A stretch of 64,000 nt of DNA from Magnetococcales bacterium (GCA_015228975.1 JADGCN010000001.1:1-64000); one strand, 5' to 3'. Shown: positions 41,585 through 51,886, counted from the stretch's first letter. Numbers and translations are program-made. The notes: generated by a model from the sequence alone, not told the origin.

Positions 41585-42426
41585 TGAACGAACATCCCAA
41601 AAACCGCCTTGATCTCATGGAGGACTTGGCCCGGAAAGCATCGGATTCCACCCGACCAAACGATGCACGACTGTTGCTGCGGCAACTCTTCCGGGACGAA
41701 TTTGAAACCAAAAAGAGTCGCATACCACCCATCAAGGGAAAAGAGACCATCGCCATCCTTTCAATCCTGGCCCTTTTTCTGTTCGGCCTGATGGTCAGCA
41801 AAAAATTTAACCGGATGGTGACCATGGAAGAATCGGTGCTGTCGACCAACGGACTGGTTATCAATGCCCTGCAACGTCGGACCACACTGTTCTCCACCCT
41901 GGTCAACCTGACCTTGAATCAAGCGGCATTGGAGCAGGAGGTGTTTCGCCACGTTGCGGACGTGCGCAAGGCCCTGATGGGAGGAAGTCCGTCCGATTCC
42001 GCCAAGCCAGAGCTTCCTGCCGATGGCAGCCAAGCAGCCGATTCGGCAACAACCCGGCAGCCACCCCGGGAATTCTCGCCAACCACGGCCAGGATCGACC
42101 CCGCCATGGCCAAGCTGCTCGCTGTGGTGGAACAGTATCCCAATATCAAATCATCTACGACCTACCAGCAGCTCATGGACAAGTTGGTGGAGATTGAAGA
42201 TCGCATCATCGCCAGGCGTGCCGAATATAATAATGCTGTACGCGATTATAACACGTACATCACAACCTTTCCCCAATACATCTTGGCAGATATCGTTGGG
42301 TTCAGGATTTACAAATATTCCAGTATTAATAAAACCATCGAGCGCGATGTGTTCCATCTGGATAATTTAAACCTGCCTCAATTCCAACGCCTGCTGCCCC
42401 TGGATCCGGAAAAAGAGCATCCCTGA
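41584..42426 (+). CDS. Divergent LemA family protein
   Basis: ALQRRTTLFSTLVNLT, EQYPNIKSSTTYQQLMDKLVEIEDRIIARRAEYNNAVRDYNTYITTFP. Confidence 0.75.
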   Translation: MNEHPKNRLDLMEDLARKASDSTRPNDARLLLRQLFRDEFETKKSRIPPIKGKETIAILSILALFLFGLMVSKKFNRMVTMEESVLSTNGLVINALQRRTTLFSTLVNLTLNQAALEQEVFRHVADVRKALMGGSPSDSAKPELPADGSQAADSATTRQPPREFSPTTARIDPAMAKLLAVVEQYPNIKSSTTYQQLMDKLVEIEDRIIARRAEYNNAVRDYNTYITTFPQYILADIVGFRIYKYSSINKTIERDVFHLDNLNLPQFQRLLPLDPEKEHP

Positions 42427-42593
42427 CCGCACCATTTGGATGTTTAGGGCACATTCATGAAACTTTTGCTTTGTATGGGGATGGACCACGGGATGGTTTT
42501 CAGGGTAGTGTATGCGCTGGGCTTTCCGCATCGCCCTGGCAATCAACCCGGGACGAATGCCGGCCCGTCATTTCAACAATCCATAGTACCTCG

Positions 42594-43832
42594 ATGAGCG
42601 CAACAGACATTTTCTTCACACAAGCCCTGTTGGTGATCGGCCTACCCTATTTCATCTGGCGCATACGATGGATACGGAGCCTCATCCCCTTGGTGGTTCT
42701 GCAAATTTTGCTGGGTTTGGGGTTAGGTCCTTCGCTCTTTGGCAAGCTGGCCCCTGATCTCTGGTCCCTCCTTTTTTCTGACGTTGCCATGCAACCCTCG
42801 TTGGGGTTGTCGTGGATGGCCATTGTTCTGTTCACCTTTTTGACCGGCTTGCATTGGCAAACCTCCGAGCTGAAACCCCTCGGCAAGCAATTGGCCTGGA
42901 TGAGTTTCCTCAGTTTTCTCGCCCCGGCCTTTCTGGGAACTTTGGCCGGACTTTTCATGGCCAGGCAATTCCCCGAAACCATGGGTCATCATGCCAACCC
43001 GTGGCAATTCGCCATCGCCATCGGTTTGAGCATCAGCGTCACCGCCTTGCCAGTTCTGGGAGCCATTCTCCGGGAAGTCGGGCTGATGGAACACCGTCTG
43101 GGACGCATGTCCATTGGCATGGCAGCCGTAAACGATGCTATTTTATGGTGTTTCCTCTCGATTTTTCTTGCCAGTCAGGTCAACGGCGGGGGAACGTTTC
43201 ACGCCACCTTGATGATACCGGTGCGTATTGTTGTCTATGTTTTCATCATGCTGTTCGTCATCAAACCCATTCTCAAATGGATCCTGAAACATTGCGGTAT
43301 CGCAGGTGATGGTGGTTTGGTCACGGTGTTTGTCGCCATCTTTGGTTCCGCTTTGGTTTCCGAGGAGATTGGGCTGCACGCCGCCCTGGGTGGATTCCTG
43401 GCCGGCATCATCATCCCGCATCAGTTCAAACACGGTCTGATAGAACGCATGGAACCTTTGACTGTGGTATTGCTGCTGCCGTTCTTCTTTGCCATGACCG
43501 GCATGAAAACTTCTTTTGATGCCACGTCGGACATGTTTCTGATCATTACGCTGATCGCGGTAATCGTCAGCGTTGCCGGAAAATTCATCGGCATCCTGGT
43601 CCCCGCCCGCATCACCGGGGAAAGCTGGTCCGATTCCCTGACCCTTGGCATTCTCATGCAAACCAAGGGAATGATGGAGGTCCTCATCCTGACCATCTTC
43701 CGGGATGCCAATATTATCTCAACGACCTGTTTTTCGGCGATGATGTTCATGGCCATCATCACCACCTCCTTGACCATGCCCTTGCTGCGCGTGGTCACGT
43801 TTTGGAAAGAGCGCACGGGGGCCAGGGCTTGA
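42594..43832 (+). CDS. Cation:proton antiporter (CPA2/KefB-NapA type)
   Basis: Multiple TM helices, LHAALGGFLAGIIIPHQFKHGLIERMEPLTVVLLLPFFFAMTGMKTSFD. Confidence 0.9.
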   Translation: MSATDIFFTQALLVIGLPYFIWRIRWIRSLIPLVVLQILLGLGLGPSLFGKLAPDLWSLLFSDVAMQPSLGLSWMAIVLFTFLTGLHWQTSELKPLGKQLAWMSFLSFLAPAFLGTLAGLFMARQFPETMGHHANPWQFAIAIGLSISVTALPVLGAILREVGLMEHRLGRMSIGMAAVNDAILWCFLSIFLASQVNGGGTFHATLMIPVRIVVYVFIMLFVIKPILKWILKHCGIAGDGGLVTVFVAIFGSALVSEEIGLHAALGGFLAGIIIPHQFKHGLIERMEPLTVVLLLPFFFAMTGMKTSFDATSDMFLIITLIAVIVSVAGKFIGILVPARITGESWSDSLTLGILMQTKGMMEVLILTIFRDANIISTTCFSAMMFMAIITTSLTMPLLRVVTFWKERTGARA

Positions 43833-43884
43833 ACCCGGAAAGATGTCGCCACCTTTTCGGGTTTGACCACAAAACCGCCTGAAA

Positions 43885-43980
43885 TCACGACTTGGAAGTT
43901 TATCGAAATAGTGTTGCGATTCCAGACCTATCCCATGGTCTGAATTTTCATCACAAGTTCGATATCCTTCCAAGTCGGGT
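43885..43980. repeat. Imperfect inverted repeat made of two copies (B,C) of the dispersed intergenic repeat
   Basis: Left TCACGACTTGGAAGTTTATCGAAATAGTGTTGCGAT; right (reverse) ACCCGACTTGGAAGGATATCGAACTTGTGA; central CAGACC...GGTCTG. Confidence 0.7.
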
Positions 43981-44013
43981 GTGCAGACTTGCTCGTGTCA
44001 TGGGGTTGGATGG

Positions 44014-46017
44014 TCATGGAGTCCTGAATTTCAGCAATCGCCGACCATTGAAAATCACAAGAAGGCTGGTGCCCATGTCCGCCAGCACGGCCATCCACAG
44101 GGTGGCCCCACCCAAGGCAGCCAATACGAGGAAAAAGCCCTTGATGCCGAGGGCCAAGGCGATGTTCTCCCAGAGGATGCGCCGGGTGGCTCGACCGAGG
44201 TGCACGAATTCGCCAACCTTGCGCAAATCATCGTTCATGATGGCCACATCGGCGGTCTCCAGGGCGGTATCGGTGCCCGTACTTCCCATAGCGATACCAA
44301 TGGGGGCCCTGGCAAGAGCCGGGGCATCGTTGATGCCATCCCCCACCATGCCGACGATACCAAAACGGTTGGTCAGCTCCTCAATGGCACGCAATTTTTC
44401 ATCAGGCAGCAACTCGGCCCGTACATCCGTGATCCCGGCATGGCGGGCAATGGCCCGGGCGGTAGCCGCATTGTCGCCGGTCAACATGGTTACGGCAATA
44501 CCCAGATCATGCAGACAACGGATCGCCTCGGGGGTGATTTCCCGCATGCGGTCCGCAACGGCGATCACCGCCAAAGGTTCATTGGATGAGGCCAGTACCA
44601 CCACCGTTTTTTCATCCCGTTCCAAAGGGAGGAGGATTTTCTCCACTTCTGGATTGCAGAGGCCGAGTTCTTCCAACAGGCGGTGATTGCCGATGTGATA
44701 CACTTCCCCCGCAATCATTCCCCTGGCACCGCGGCCGCTGAGTGCCTCGAAATGGCGGACGTGCAGGAGTGGACGCGCCTTTTCCCAGGATGCGGTGATG
44801 GCGGCGGCCACCGGATGTTCGGAATGGGTCTCCAGGCTGGCCGCCAGACGTAATACCTGATCCCGGTTCCGCTCCCCCAGGACGACGAAATCGGTCATTT
44901 CCAGGCGACCGTGGGTCAGGGTACCCGTCTTGTCCAGGGCGATAGCCCTCAGGGCATGGGCCTGTTCCAGATACAGTCCACCTTTGATCAGGATGCCGCG
45001 CCGCATCCCGGCGGCCAGACCACTGACCACCGTGACCGGGGTGGAAATCACCAGGGCGCAGGGACAGGCCACGACCAGCATGACCAATGCCTTGTAGAAC
45101 CAGACCGAAAATGCCGCATCGAACAGAAGGGGGGGCACCGTAGCGATCATAGCCGCGATGGTCACCACTGTGGGGGTGTAGTAGCGGGCGAACCGTTCGA
45201 CAAAGCGTTGCATCGGCGCACGCTTGGCCTGGGCTTCCTGCAACGTGTCAATGATGCGCGCCAGGGTGGAATGGTTGAAATCGGCGGTAACGCGGTATTC
45301 CAACATTCCGGAACCATTGATCGATCCCGCGTACAGGGGGTGTCCCGCCTCTTTTGTGACGGGGATGCTTTCGCCGGTGATGGGTGCCTGATTGACACTG
45401 GAACGCCCCGACACTACCGTTCCATCCAGAGCGATCCGTTCCCCGGGTTTGACACGGGCCAGACGACCCACGGCCACGTGAGCGGCGGCCACGGTTTCCC
45501 ATGTTCCGTCATCGGTTTGGATGGTGACGGTTTCCGGGGCCAGGGACATCAGTTCCCGAACGGCATGACGCGCCCGATCCATGGACAGGGCCTCGATCCG
45601 TTCGGCCAGTCCGAACAGGAAGATCACCATGGCCGCCTCCGGCCATTGGCCGATGAGCATGGCTCCCAATACCGCGAGGCTCATCAAAAAGTTGATATTG
45701 AGGGACAGGTGACGCAAGGCGATCCATCCCCGTTGCAAAGTACCGCGACCGCCGATCAGGATCGAAACCAGCGCCAATCCGGCAATCCAGGGGGAGGACT
45801 CGTCCACCCCGCTCCAGACGAGGATTTCCGCGCCGCAAGCGGCACCACCGGCGACGCTGGTTGCCAGCCACTCCCTTCGGGAAACGGTGGGCGGAACCGG
45901 CAGGACACGGGTTTGATCCCTCCCCGGAGATTCCGCATTATTGGTGGCGCAGCAGGCGCTGGAGCAGCAGGCGAGGGTGTCATCAACGGACATGATCATC
46001 TCCGGTGGCAAGTTCAA
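44014..46017 (-). CDS. Heavy-metal translocating P1B-type ATPase (Zn/Cd/Pb-like)
   Basis: CPCALVISTPV, DKTGTLTHG, TGESIPV, HP motif SEHPVAAAI, GDGINDAPALA; Cys-rich N-terminus LACCSSACCATNN. Confidence 0.95.
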   Translation of the reverse strand: MNLPPEMIMSVDDTLACCSSACCATNNAESPGRDQTRVLPVPPTVSRREWLATSVAGGAACGAEILVWSGVDESSPWIAGLALVSILIGGRGTLQRGWIALRHLSLNINFLMSLAVLGAMLIGQWPEAAMVIFLFGLAERIEALSMDRARHAVRELMSLAPETVTIQTDDGTWETVAAAHVAVGRLARVKPGERIALDGTVVSGRSSVNQAPITGESIPVTKEAGHPLYAGSINGSGMLEYRVTADFNHSTLARIIDTLQEAQAKRAPMQRFVERFARYYTPTVVTIAAMIATVPPLLFDAAFSVWFYKALVMLVVACPCALVISTPVTVVSGLAAGMRRGILIKGGLYLEQAHALRAIALDKTGTLTHGRLEMTDFVVLGERNRDQVLRLAASLETHSEHPVAAAITASWEKARPLLHVRHFEALSGRGARGMIAGEVYHIGNHRLLEELGLCNPEVEKILLPLERDEKTVVVLASSNEPLAVIAVADRMREITPEAIRCLHDLGIAVTMLTGDNAATARAIARHAGITDVRAELLPDEKLRAIEELTNRFGIVGMVGDGINDAPALARAPIGIAMGSTGTDTALETADVAIMNDDLRKVGEFVHLGRATRRILWENIALALGIKGFFLVLAALGGATLWMAVLADMGTSLLVIFNGRRLLKFRTP

Positions 46018-46087
46018 TCAATCCATGCCACCATAACACACCCTGGGACGACGATGGGGTCAAGCCTATTTTTTTCAGGAGCATGTC

Positions 46088-48373
46088 ATGCATTCCGGAG
46101 AACGGGCCAAATGGGCGGGCTGCGGTGTGGTGGCGCTGCAACTTTTCGTCATCGGTATGCTGTTGTGTTGCGCGCAGGAGCTTCAGGCGCATGGCCCGGG
46201 CCGACCCTTGCGGGTGGAAATGGGATATTGCGACCCGGATTCCCGGGAGTTGCGCAATGGTCTCAACGTGCAAGCCCATTTTCCGGCGGAGCCGATCCCT
46301 TTTTGTTTCCGCATGCGCAACCTGGAATCCTTTCCCGTGGCACTCCGTCTGCGTTTTTTGCCCGGTTACATCACGGAAGAGGGCAAGAACGTGTGTCTGC
46401 TGAATGATGTGCGTCAGGCCGCGAGGCATGACAATTTTTTTTGGCAGGGGGAGAGTAAATGCCAGAATCCTTCGCTCCTTCTGGAGCCTGCGGCGAGCAG
46501 GGATATCCCGGGTCAGTGGGTCTATCGACCAGGGGACGGATCGCGTCATAAAAGCAATGCGACGGCCATGGTAGGTTGTGTGCTGGGTGAGGCTTTTCCT
46601 TTGGTTCGCGATGAACCGGCGCATGTCGCCGGTGTTCATCTCAAGGGGAAACGATCCATGAACATGGCGTTCATCCAGGGTGCGCATGGGATGCAAACCG
46701 CACCGCTCCAGGATGCGACAGCCTTCCAGGATCATGACCCGGCCTGCGACCCCATCACCCCCTTGCTGGCCGGCTTGGCCGAGAAAAAGGCGACGCCGAC
46801 CGTGGCGGCGGAACATTCCCAGCACGTTGCCGCCCCACCCATGATGATGACCCATCCCGGTTTGACCGCCGCATGGCTTTGGGCTGCGGGAGTGATGCTG
46901 GTGCTGCTGTTCGTCCATGGCATGATGTCCCCCGCCGTCCTGGATCGCACCCCCCTTGCTTCCGGCATACCCATGACCCGATTGCCCCTGCTGGGGCCAT
47001 GGACGCGACTGCTGACCCGATCACCGTTCCCCCTGGCCGTCGCGAAAGGGATTTCCATCCTCGTTTTTCTGCTGGTCATTCATGCGGGGTTGACCGGCAG
47101 CTCGCAGGCGGACGCCAATTTTGCAACCATCTTCGTGTGGAATTTTTGGTGGCCGTTGGTGATCATCTCGGTGCTGTTCGTGGGTACCGGGTGGTGTGCG
47201 ATCTGCCCCTGGGACGCCTTGGCCACGGCACTGGTGACGTTGCGACTGGTCCGGCGCAGTTCCTTTGAGCCGGGCTTGCAGCGTACCGTCCCGGTTTTTT
47301 TGCGCAATGTTTATCCCGCCTTGTTGCTTTTCGTCGGGCTCGCCTGGCTGGAATTGGGGTGGGATGCGACAACGCGACCGGCATTGACGGCATACATGGC
47401 ATTGGTCCTGGTCCTATTGTCGATCATCTCCTTGTTGGTGTGGCAGAGGAAGGCCTTTTGCCGATATTTTTGCCCTGTGGGGCGGACGATTGGCTTTTAT
47501 TCCCGGCTTTCCCCTGTCGCGGTGCGACCGGTAACGCAATCCACATGCGATAGCTGTTCGTCTCTGGCCTGTTATCACGGTACCAGGGAATTCCCCCCCT
47601 GTCCGACGCATCTGACCGTGGGACGGTTTTCCCAGAATACCTACTGCCTTTCATGCGCGTCATGCCTGCTGACCTGCCCGCAGCGGAATGTGACCTGGCA
47701 GGTCCGTTCCATGACCACCGAGGCCGCCGGGGTGAGTCGTCCAACTCGGGACGGGGCATGGTTCATGCTGATTTTGCTCGGTACGACGTTGTTTCACGGT
47801 TTTTCCATGACCAGTCATTGGGAGGAATGGCTGGCGGCCATGGTCACACTGACTGGGGAACAGGGTGATCCGGCTTTCAGTTTCGCTTTGGGGATGTTTT
47901 TGTTAATCGTGCTACCCGTGCCGCTCTATGCCCTTGCCGTTGCCGGGATGACGGCGCGATGGACGGGTGGGGGAATGGACACCTTCAAGAGGGCGTTTGC
48001 GGAATTGGCTTTTGCCACGCTTCCTTTGGCCTTTGTTTATCATCTGGCGCACAATCTGACCCATTTGGTGCGGGAACAGAAAGATTGGCTGCCATTTTTC
48101 TTCTCGTCGACGGAAACGGCGTCATCGCATACCGTCCACCATGACATGGCCCGGCATGCCGCTGCCATGAGCCCGTCATGGGGTACCATGGCACTCTCCC
48201 TGACCCAGATCTTGCTCGTGGCATTGGGGTTTTATCTCTGCATTCAGATTGCGCGTCATCGCGCCATGGCGGATGGTTCCAGGTGGCGCCGTTTGCCCAT
48301 CATGCTCTTCGGAATCCTTGTTTCCACAACATCCCTTTGGCTTTTGTCCCGTGACATGGTGATGCGTTTTTGA
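46088..48373 (+). CDS. Polytopic membrane 4Fe-4S protein (NapH/CcoG-like) with extended periplasmic-type N-terminal domain
   Basis: CRYFCPVGR, CDSCSSLACYHG, CLSCASCLLTCPQRNV; TM helices. Confidence 0.8.
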   Translation: MHSGERAKWAGCGVVALQLFVIGMLLCCAQELQAHGPGRPLRVEMGYCDPDSRELRNGLNVQAHFPAEPIPFCFRMRNLESFPVALRLRFLPGYITEEGKNVCLLNDVRQAARHDNFFWQGESKCQNPSLLLEPAASRDIPGQWVYRPGDGSRHKSNATAMVGCVLGEAFPLVRDEPAHVAGVHLKGKRSMNMAFIQGAHGMQTAPLQDATAFQDHDPACDPITPLLAGLAEKKATPTVAAEHSQHVAAPPMMMTHPGLTAAWLWAAGVMLVLLFVHGMMSPAVLDRTPLASGIPMTRLPLLGPWTRLLTRSPFPLAVAKGISILVFLLVIHAGLTGSSQADANFATIFVWNFWWPLVIISVLFVGTGWCAICPWDALATALVTLRLVRRSSFEPGLQRTVPVFLRNVYPALLLFVGLAWLELGWDATTRPALTAYMALVLVLLSIISLLVWQRKAFCRYFCPVGRTIGFYSRLSPVAVRPVTQSTCDSCSSLACYHGTREFPPCPTHLTVGRFSQNTYCLSCASCLLTCPQRNVTWQVRSMTTEAAGVSRPTRDGAWFMLILLGTTLFHGFSMTSHWEEWLAAMVTLTGEQGDPAFSFALGMFLLIVLPVPLYALAVAGMTARWTGGGMDTFKRAFAELAFATLPLAFVYHLAHNLTHLVREQKDWLPFFFSSTETASSHTVHHDMARHAAAMSPSWGTMALSLTQILLVALGFYLCIQIARHRAMADGSRWRRLPIMLFGILVSTTSLWLLSRDMVMRF

Positions 48374-48521
48374 GAAAGGATCGGATCACAAACGAATCCA
48401 TTGCGGATCCTCCGCCACTTTTTCCGCTTATGAAACGTCCCTCCCGCCAATAATATGTCAACCTTGAATGCGTTGTGTCCGATAATAGGGGTACATCCCT
48501 TGGACAAGGATGCTCTCTGAT

Positions 48522-48557
48522 GACCCGGTGGTGACTGCCGCCGGGTCTTTATTTTTT
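48522..48557 (+). terminator. Intrinsic terminator
   Basis: GACCCGGTGG-TGACTG-CCGCCGGGTC (10-bp stem with one G.U) followed by TTTATTTTTTC. Confidence 0.8.
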
Positions 48558-48881
48558 CTAACTTTCGCTATGTGATCGTTGCCCATCCGCCGTGAAGTCG
48601 CATTTCTGTTGACCTTGTTTGTCCTGGAAAAATGGCGTATTTTTCCTCTTTCGCAAGCGCAATATTTTCCCAATGAGAGACTTTCTTGCCGATGCAAGCG
48701 CAGAGGCGAAAGTTACCCTTTTTGCTGTGCGCAAGGAAGAAACGATTGTTATTTCAGGAGCATGAAATTATTAGCGGGGGGGATTGCAGATCATGGCACA
48801 TTATTTGAATGCTCATAGGACATAATAATAACGAGCCTGCGGGATGGTCCTGCGGGTTGCAAACAATCCAGGAGAGCAGGA

Positions 48882-49127
48882 ATGGCCAGCATTGCAAAAC
48901 TCGTAGCGATGGAATCCATTCTGGAACAGATGACCGGGGAGTTGGTCCTTGACGTGCAGAGTGGGAGGATGATGGTGAGCGAGGAGCTTATGCAAAGCCT
49001 GGAATCTTTGGTGGATGCCACACGGAAGATCCAGATCGTGCGTGAAAACATGGAAGCGGATGCCAATCTGAATGCCACCGGGGATGAACAGGCGGAGCCG
49101 CTATACCGTTTCCGTTTGGCCTCCTGA
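48882..49127 (+). CDS. Small hypothetical protein
   Basis: AGGAGAG... upstream of ATG; MASIAKLVAMESILEQMTGELVLDVQSGRMMVSEELMQSLESLVDATRK. Confidence 0.5.
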   Translation: MASIAKLVAMESILEQMTGELVLDVQSGRMMVSEELMQSLESLVDATRKIQIVRENMEADANLNATGDEQAEPLYRFRLAS

Positions 49128-49170
49128 ACTTGTGTGCCTGCGCGCCGGTGGGGGGTGGTGGATGCTGGCG

Positions 49171-49200
49171 AAAAAAAGAGGGAGGCGCAATGGCCTCCCT
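49171..49200 (-). terminator. Intrinsic terminator of the phosphofructokinase gene
   Basis: Reverse strand AGGGAGGC-CATTGC-GCCTCCCT then CTTTTTTT. Confidence 0.88.
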
Positions 49201-49225
49201 GATGCAGTCACTTGGATTCAGGCGG

Positions 49226-50440
49226 TTATTTTTTGAGAATTTTGGGAACGGCAGGGGATTGTACCCGCGACCAGACTGGGAGACCACCGCCGAGGAGGGG
49301 GCGGAGGTAGTCCATGAAGGCCGGGGTGATATCGGCGCTGTTGCTGGCGATGAAATTGTCGGACATCACCTTGGTCTTGGCGGCAACGTCTTCCAGGGCG
49401 CTCAAGCGGTATTCGACAGCGTATTCGGCCACCCGATGGATGGTGACAGTCCCGGATTTGCCGCCGTACATGGCGAATTGCACCCCTTTCTGGCCGACTT
49501 CACGGGCTTCTCTCTGGTCGACATCGGAGACGATGCCCAGGAAGGAGCGTTGCAGGTAGCCGAAGGTATCGCCACGCACGCGTTTGATACCCAATTTGCC
49601 TTTGATGGAATCGGTCAGGAGATCAGCCAGGGCGCCGGTGCCGGAGAGTTGCACGTTGCCATGGGCATCCCGTTCCACTTCCTTGGCCAGTTTGGTGGCG
49701 ATGGCTTGGCCGCTTTCGTCATGGATCCCTTCCGAGGCGGCGATGATGCAGCGACCGTATTTGCCGTAGGCGGTCTTGACATCGGCCAGGAATTTGTCCA
49801 TGGAGAAGTTGCGTTCGGGCAAATAGATCAGATGCGGGCCGTCGGAATCGTAGCGACGCAGCCCGGCAGCGGCGGCAGTCAAGAAACCGGCATGCCGACC
49901 CATGACCACGCCCACGTAGACACCGGGAAGGGCACGATTGTCGAGATTGGCCCCGGCGAAGGCTGAGGCCACGAAGCGGGCGGCCGAGGGGAATCCCGGG
50001 GTGTGGTCGTTGATCATCAGGTCGTTGTCGATGGTTTTGGGGATGTGGATACCCACCATCTCATAATTTTCTTTTTTGGCGAAATCGTTGACCAAGCGAA
50101 TGGTGTCGGAGGAATCGTTGCCACCGATGTAGAAGAAGTAGCGGATATCGTGGGCAATCAACACCTTGAGGATTTCGGCGCAATAGGCGGCGTCTGGTTT
50201 GTCACGGGTTGAGCCCATGGCAGAGGCCGGTGTTTCGGCGATCAATTCCAGATTTTGGTCAGTTTCCTGAGTGAGATCAAGGAGGTCTTCCTTGATGATA
50301 CCGGAGACGCCATGGTGGGCACCGTAGATACGATCCACATTGGCGTACCGACGGGCTTCCTGGACAATGCCAACGAGGGACTGGTTGATAACCGCCGTTG
50401 GGCCACCACCCTGGGCGACCAATACTTTTCCTTTTTTCAT
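49226..50440 (-). CDS. 6-phosphofructokinase, probable pyrophosphate-dependent type
   Basis: VAQGGGPTAVINQSL, YIGGNDSSDT (GGND rather than GGDGS), PKTIDNDL, VMGRHAGFL. Confidence 0.92.
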   Translation of the reverse strand: MKKGKVLVAQGGGPTAVINQSLVGIVQEARRYANVDRIYGAHHGVSGIIKEDLLDLTQETDQNLELIAETPASAMGSTRDKPDAAYCAEILKVLIAHDIRYFFYIGGNDSSDTIRLVNDFAKKENYEMVGIHIPKTIDNDLMINDHTPGFPSAARFVASAFAGANLDNRALPGVYVGVVMGRHAGFLTAAAAGLRRYDSDGPHLIYLPERNFSMDKFLADVKTAYGKYGRCIIAASEGIHDESGQAIATKLAKEVERDAHGNVQLSGTGALADLLTDSIKGKLGIKRVRGDTFGYLQRSFLGIVSDVDQREAREVGQKGVQFAMYGGKSGTVTIHRVAEYAVEYRLSALEDVAAKTKVMSDNFIASNSADITPAFMDYLRPLLGGGLPVWSRVQSPAVPKILKK

Positions 50441-50512
50441 AATTGACTTGCTCCTTTATTTAAGTGGGACAGTTGATTTTTGCAGCCGAAACAGGTTTTC
50501 ACTGTGGGCGGG

Positions 50513-50818
50513 TTAGTAAATGAAGAAAGGGGCTTGCCACCAATGGGCATGATTGTGATGATGGTGGTGATGATGACCGTGGTGACACTGGCAACTTTTG
50601 GATTCCGGTTTATTGGCATCAACCGGGGGGGCGGCAACGGATGTGACGGGCGGATCGAACATGCGGACATAGTGGTCGCCATAGATGTGCCACACACCAT
50701 TGGCATAATAATGGGTCGGCTGTCCCGGCAAGTCTTGATCGGTTGCGGCGGACAGAGCCAGTGGGGCCATGCTGATGGCCAACCCGCAGGCTGCTGCAAT
50801 CAAAAGAGATTGTTTCAT
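50513..50818 (-). CDS. Exported histidine-rich protein
   Basis: Signal peptide MKQSLLIAAACGLAISMAPLALSA; C-terminus CQCHHGHHHHHHHNHAHWW. Confidence 0.7.
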   Translation of the reverse strand: MKQSLLIAAACGLAISMAPLALSAATDQDLPGQPTHYYANGVWHIYGDHYVRMFDPPVTSVAAPPVDANKPESKSCQCHHGHHHHHHHNHAHWWQAPFFIY

Positions 50819-51076
50819 TGATCTCTCCCATGGATGAACTGGATGAAGAAAGCCGCCATTATAGAGTTGCCAAAGGTTCGTTGGCAAGGTCTGATTTGCA
50901 ATAATGATTGAGGGAAGAGTTTCAGATTTTACTGCCGTTATTGAAGGTGGTATTGTCTGTATGCTTTATTTTTGCGGGTCGTATCGTTTTCGTGGGACTC
51001 AAACCGGCAGAAGGTGCCGGGGTATTGAAGCAACTGACGATCCTTGGTGATTTTGGCATCGTCGTGGAGGTTTGTC

Positions 51077-51742
51077 ATGGATCTCTTCCAGGCAATCGAA
51101 GGCAGAAGGTCGGTACGTGGTTTTTCAGAGCGTTCGGTTTCGCGACAGATCCTGACGGCGATATTGCAGTGTGCCCGATGGTCACCCTCGGGGGTCAACC
51201 TGCAACCGTGGCGCATCGAGGTGGTCCAGGGGGAGACTCTAAGAACGTTGGCGGAACGGTTGACAGAGGCGGCAGAGTCCGGGGTGCCCAAGAATCCAGA
51301 CTATCAATACCATCCCAACACCTGGAAAGAGCCATACCGGGGGCGGCGTCGGGATTGCGGTTATGGCTTGTTGCACGCCATGGGGATCGACCAGGGGGAC
51401 GGGGATGGGAGGAAGCGGGCCTGGCTCGCCAATTATTCCTTCTTCAACGCCCCCGCTGTCATGCTGTTGTTCATGGACCGATCTTTGGGGCAGGGTGCCT
51501 GGATGGACATGGGCATGTTCGTGCAGACAATCCTGCTCACGGCCCACGCCTATGGCCTGGGGGTGTGCCCGCAGGCCTCCACTGCCGAATATCCCGATAT
51601 TGTACGCCAGGTTGTGCATGTGGATCGGCAGTATCTCTTCCTGTGTTCCCTGGCCATGGGATATGCGGACCACGCGGCTCCGGCCAATACCTTGCGTACA
51701 ACCCGCCTGGAGGTGGAAGCGTTTGCCCGGTTTCATGGATGA
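51077..51742 (+). CDS. Nitroreductase family protein
   Basis: MDLFQAIEGRRSVRGFSERSVSRQILTAIL...WSPSGVNLQPWR. Confidence 0.93.
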   Translation: MDLFQAIEGRRSVRGFSERSVSRQILTAILQCARWSPSGVNLQPWRIEVVQGETLRTLAERLTEAAESGVPKNPDYQYHPNTWKEPYRGRRRDCGYGLLHAMGIDQGDGDGRKRAWLANYSFFNAPAVMLLFMDRSLGQGAWMDMGMFVQTILLTAHAYGLGVCPQASTAEYPDIVRQVVHVDRQYLFLCSLAMGYADHAAPANTLRTTRLEVEAFARFHG

Positions 51743-51886
51743 CGCGTTGCAAGGGATGTGAGGTGAAGGGGCGCGTAACTTGAACGTGCGGCATATATTT
51801 TGCTTGCTTGCATAAAACCTCAAGGACTGGCCATCGTGCATCCGAAAAGGGGTTATTGTCAGCGAAGTCAGCGAGGAGTTGGGAAT

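Noticed and set aside
44911-46407. 498-aa plus-strand ORF
   Set aside because: Antisense to the P-type ATPase and overlapping the start of the Fe-S protein gene; Gly/His/Gln-rich shadow frame
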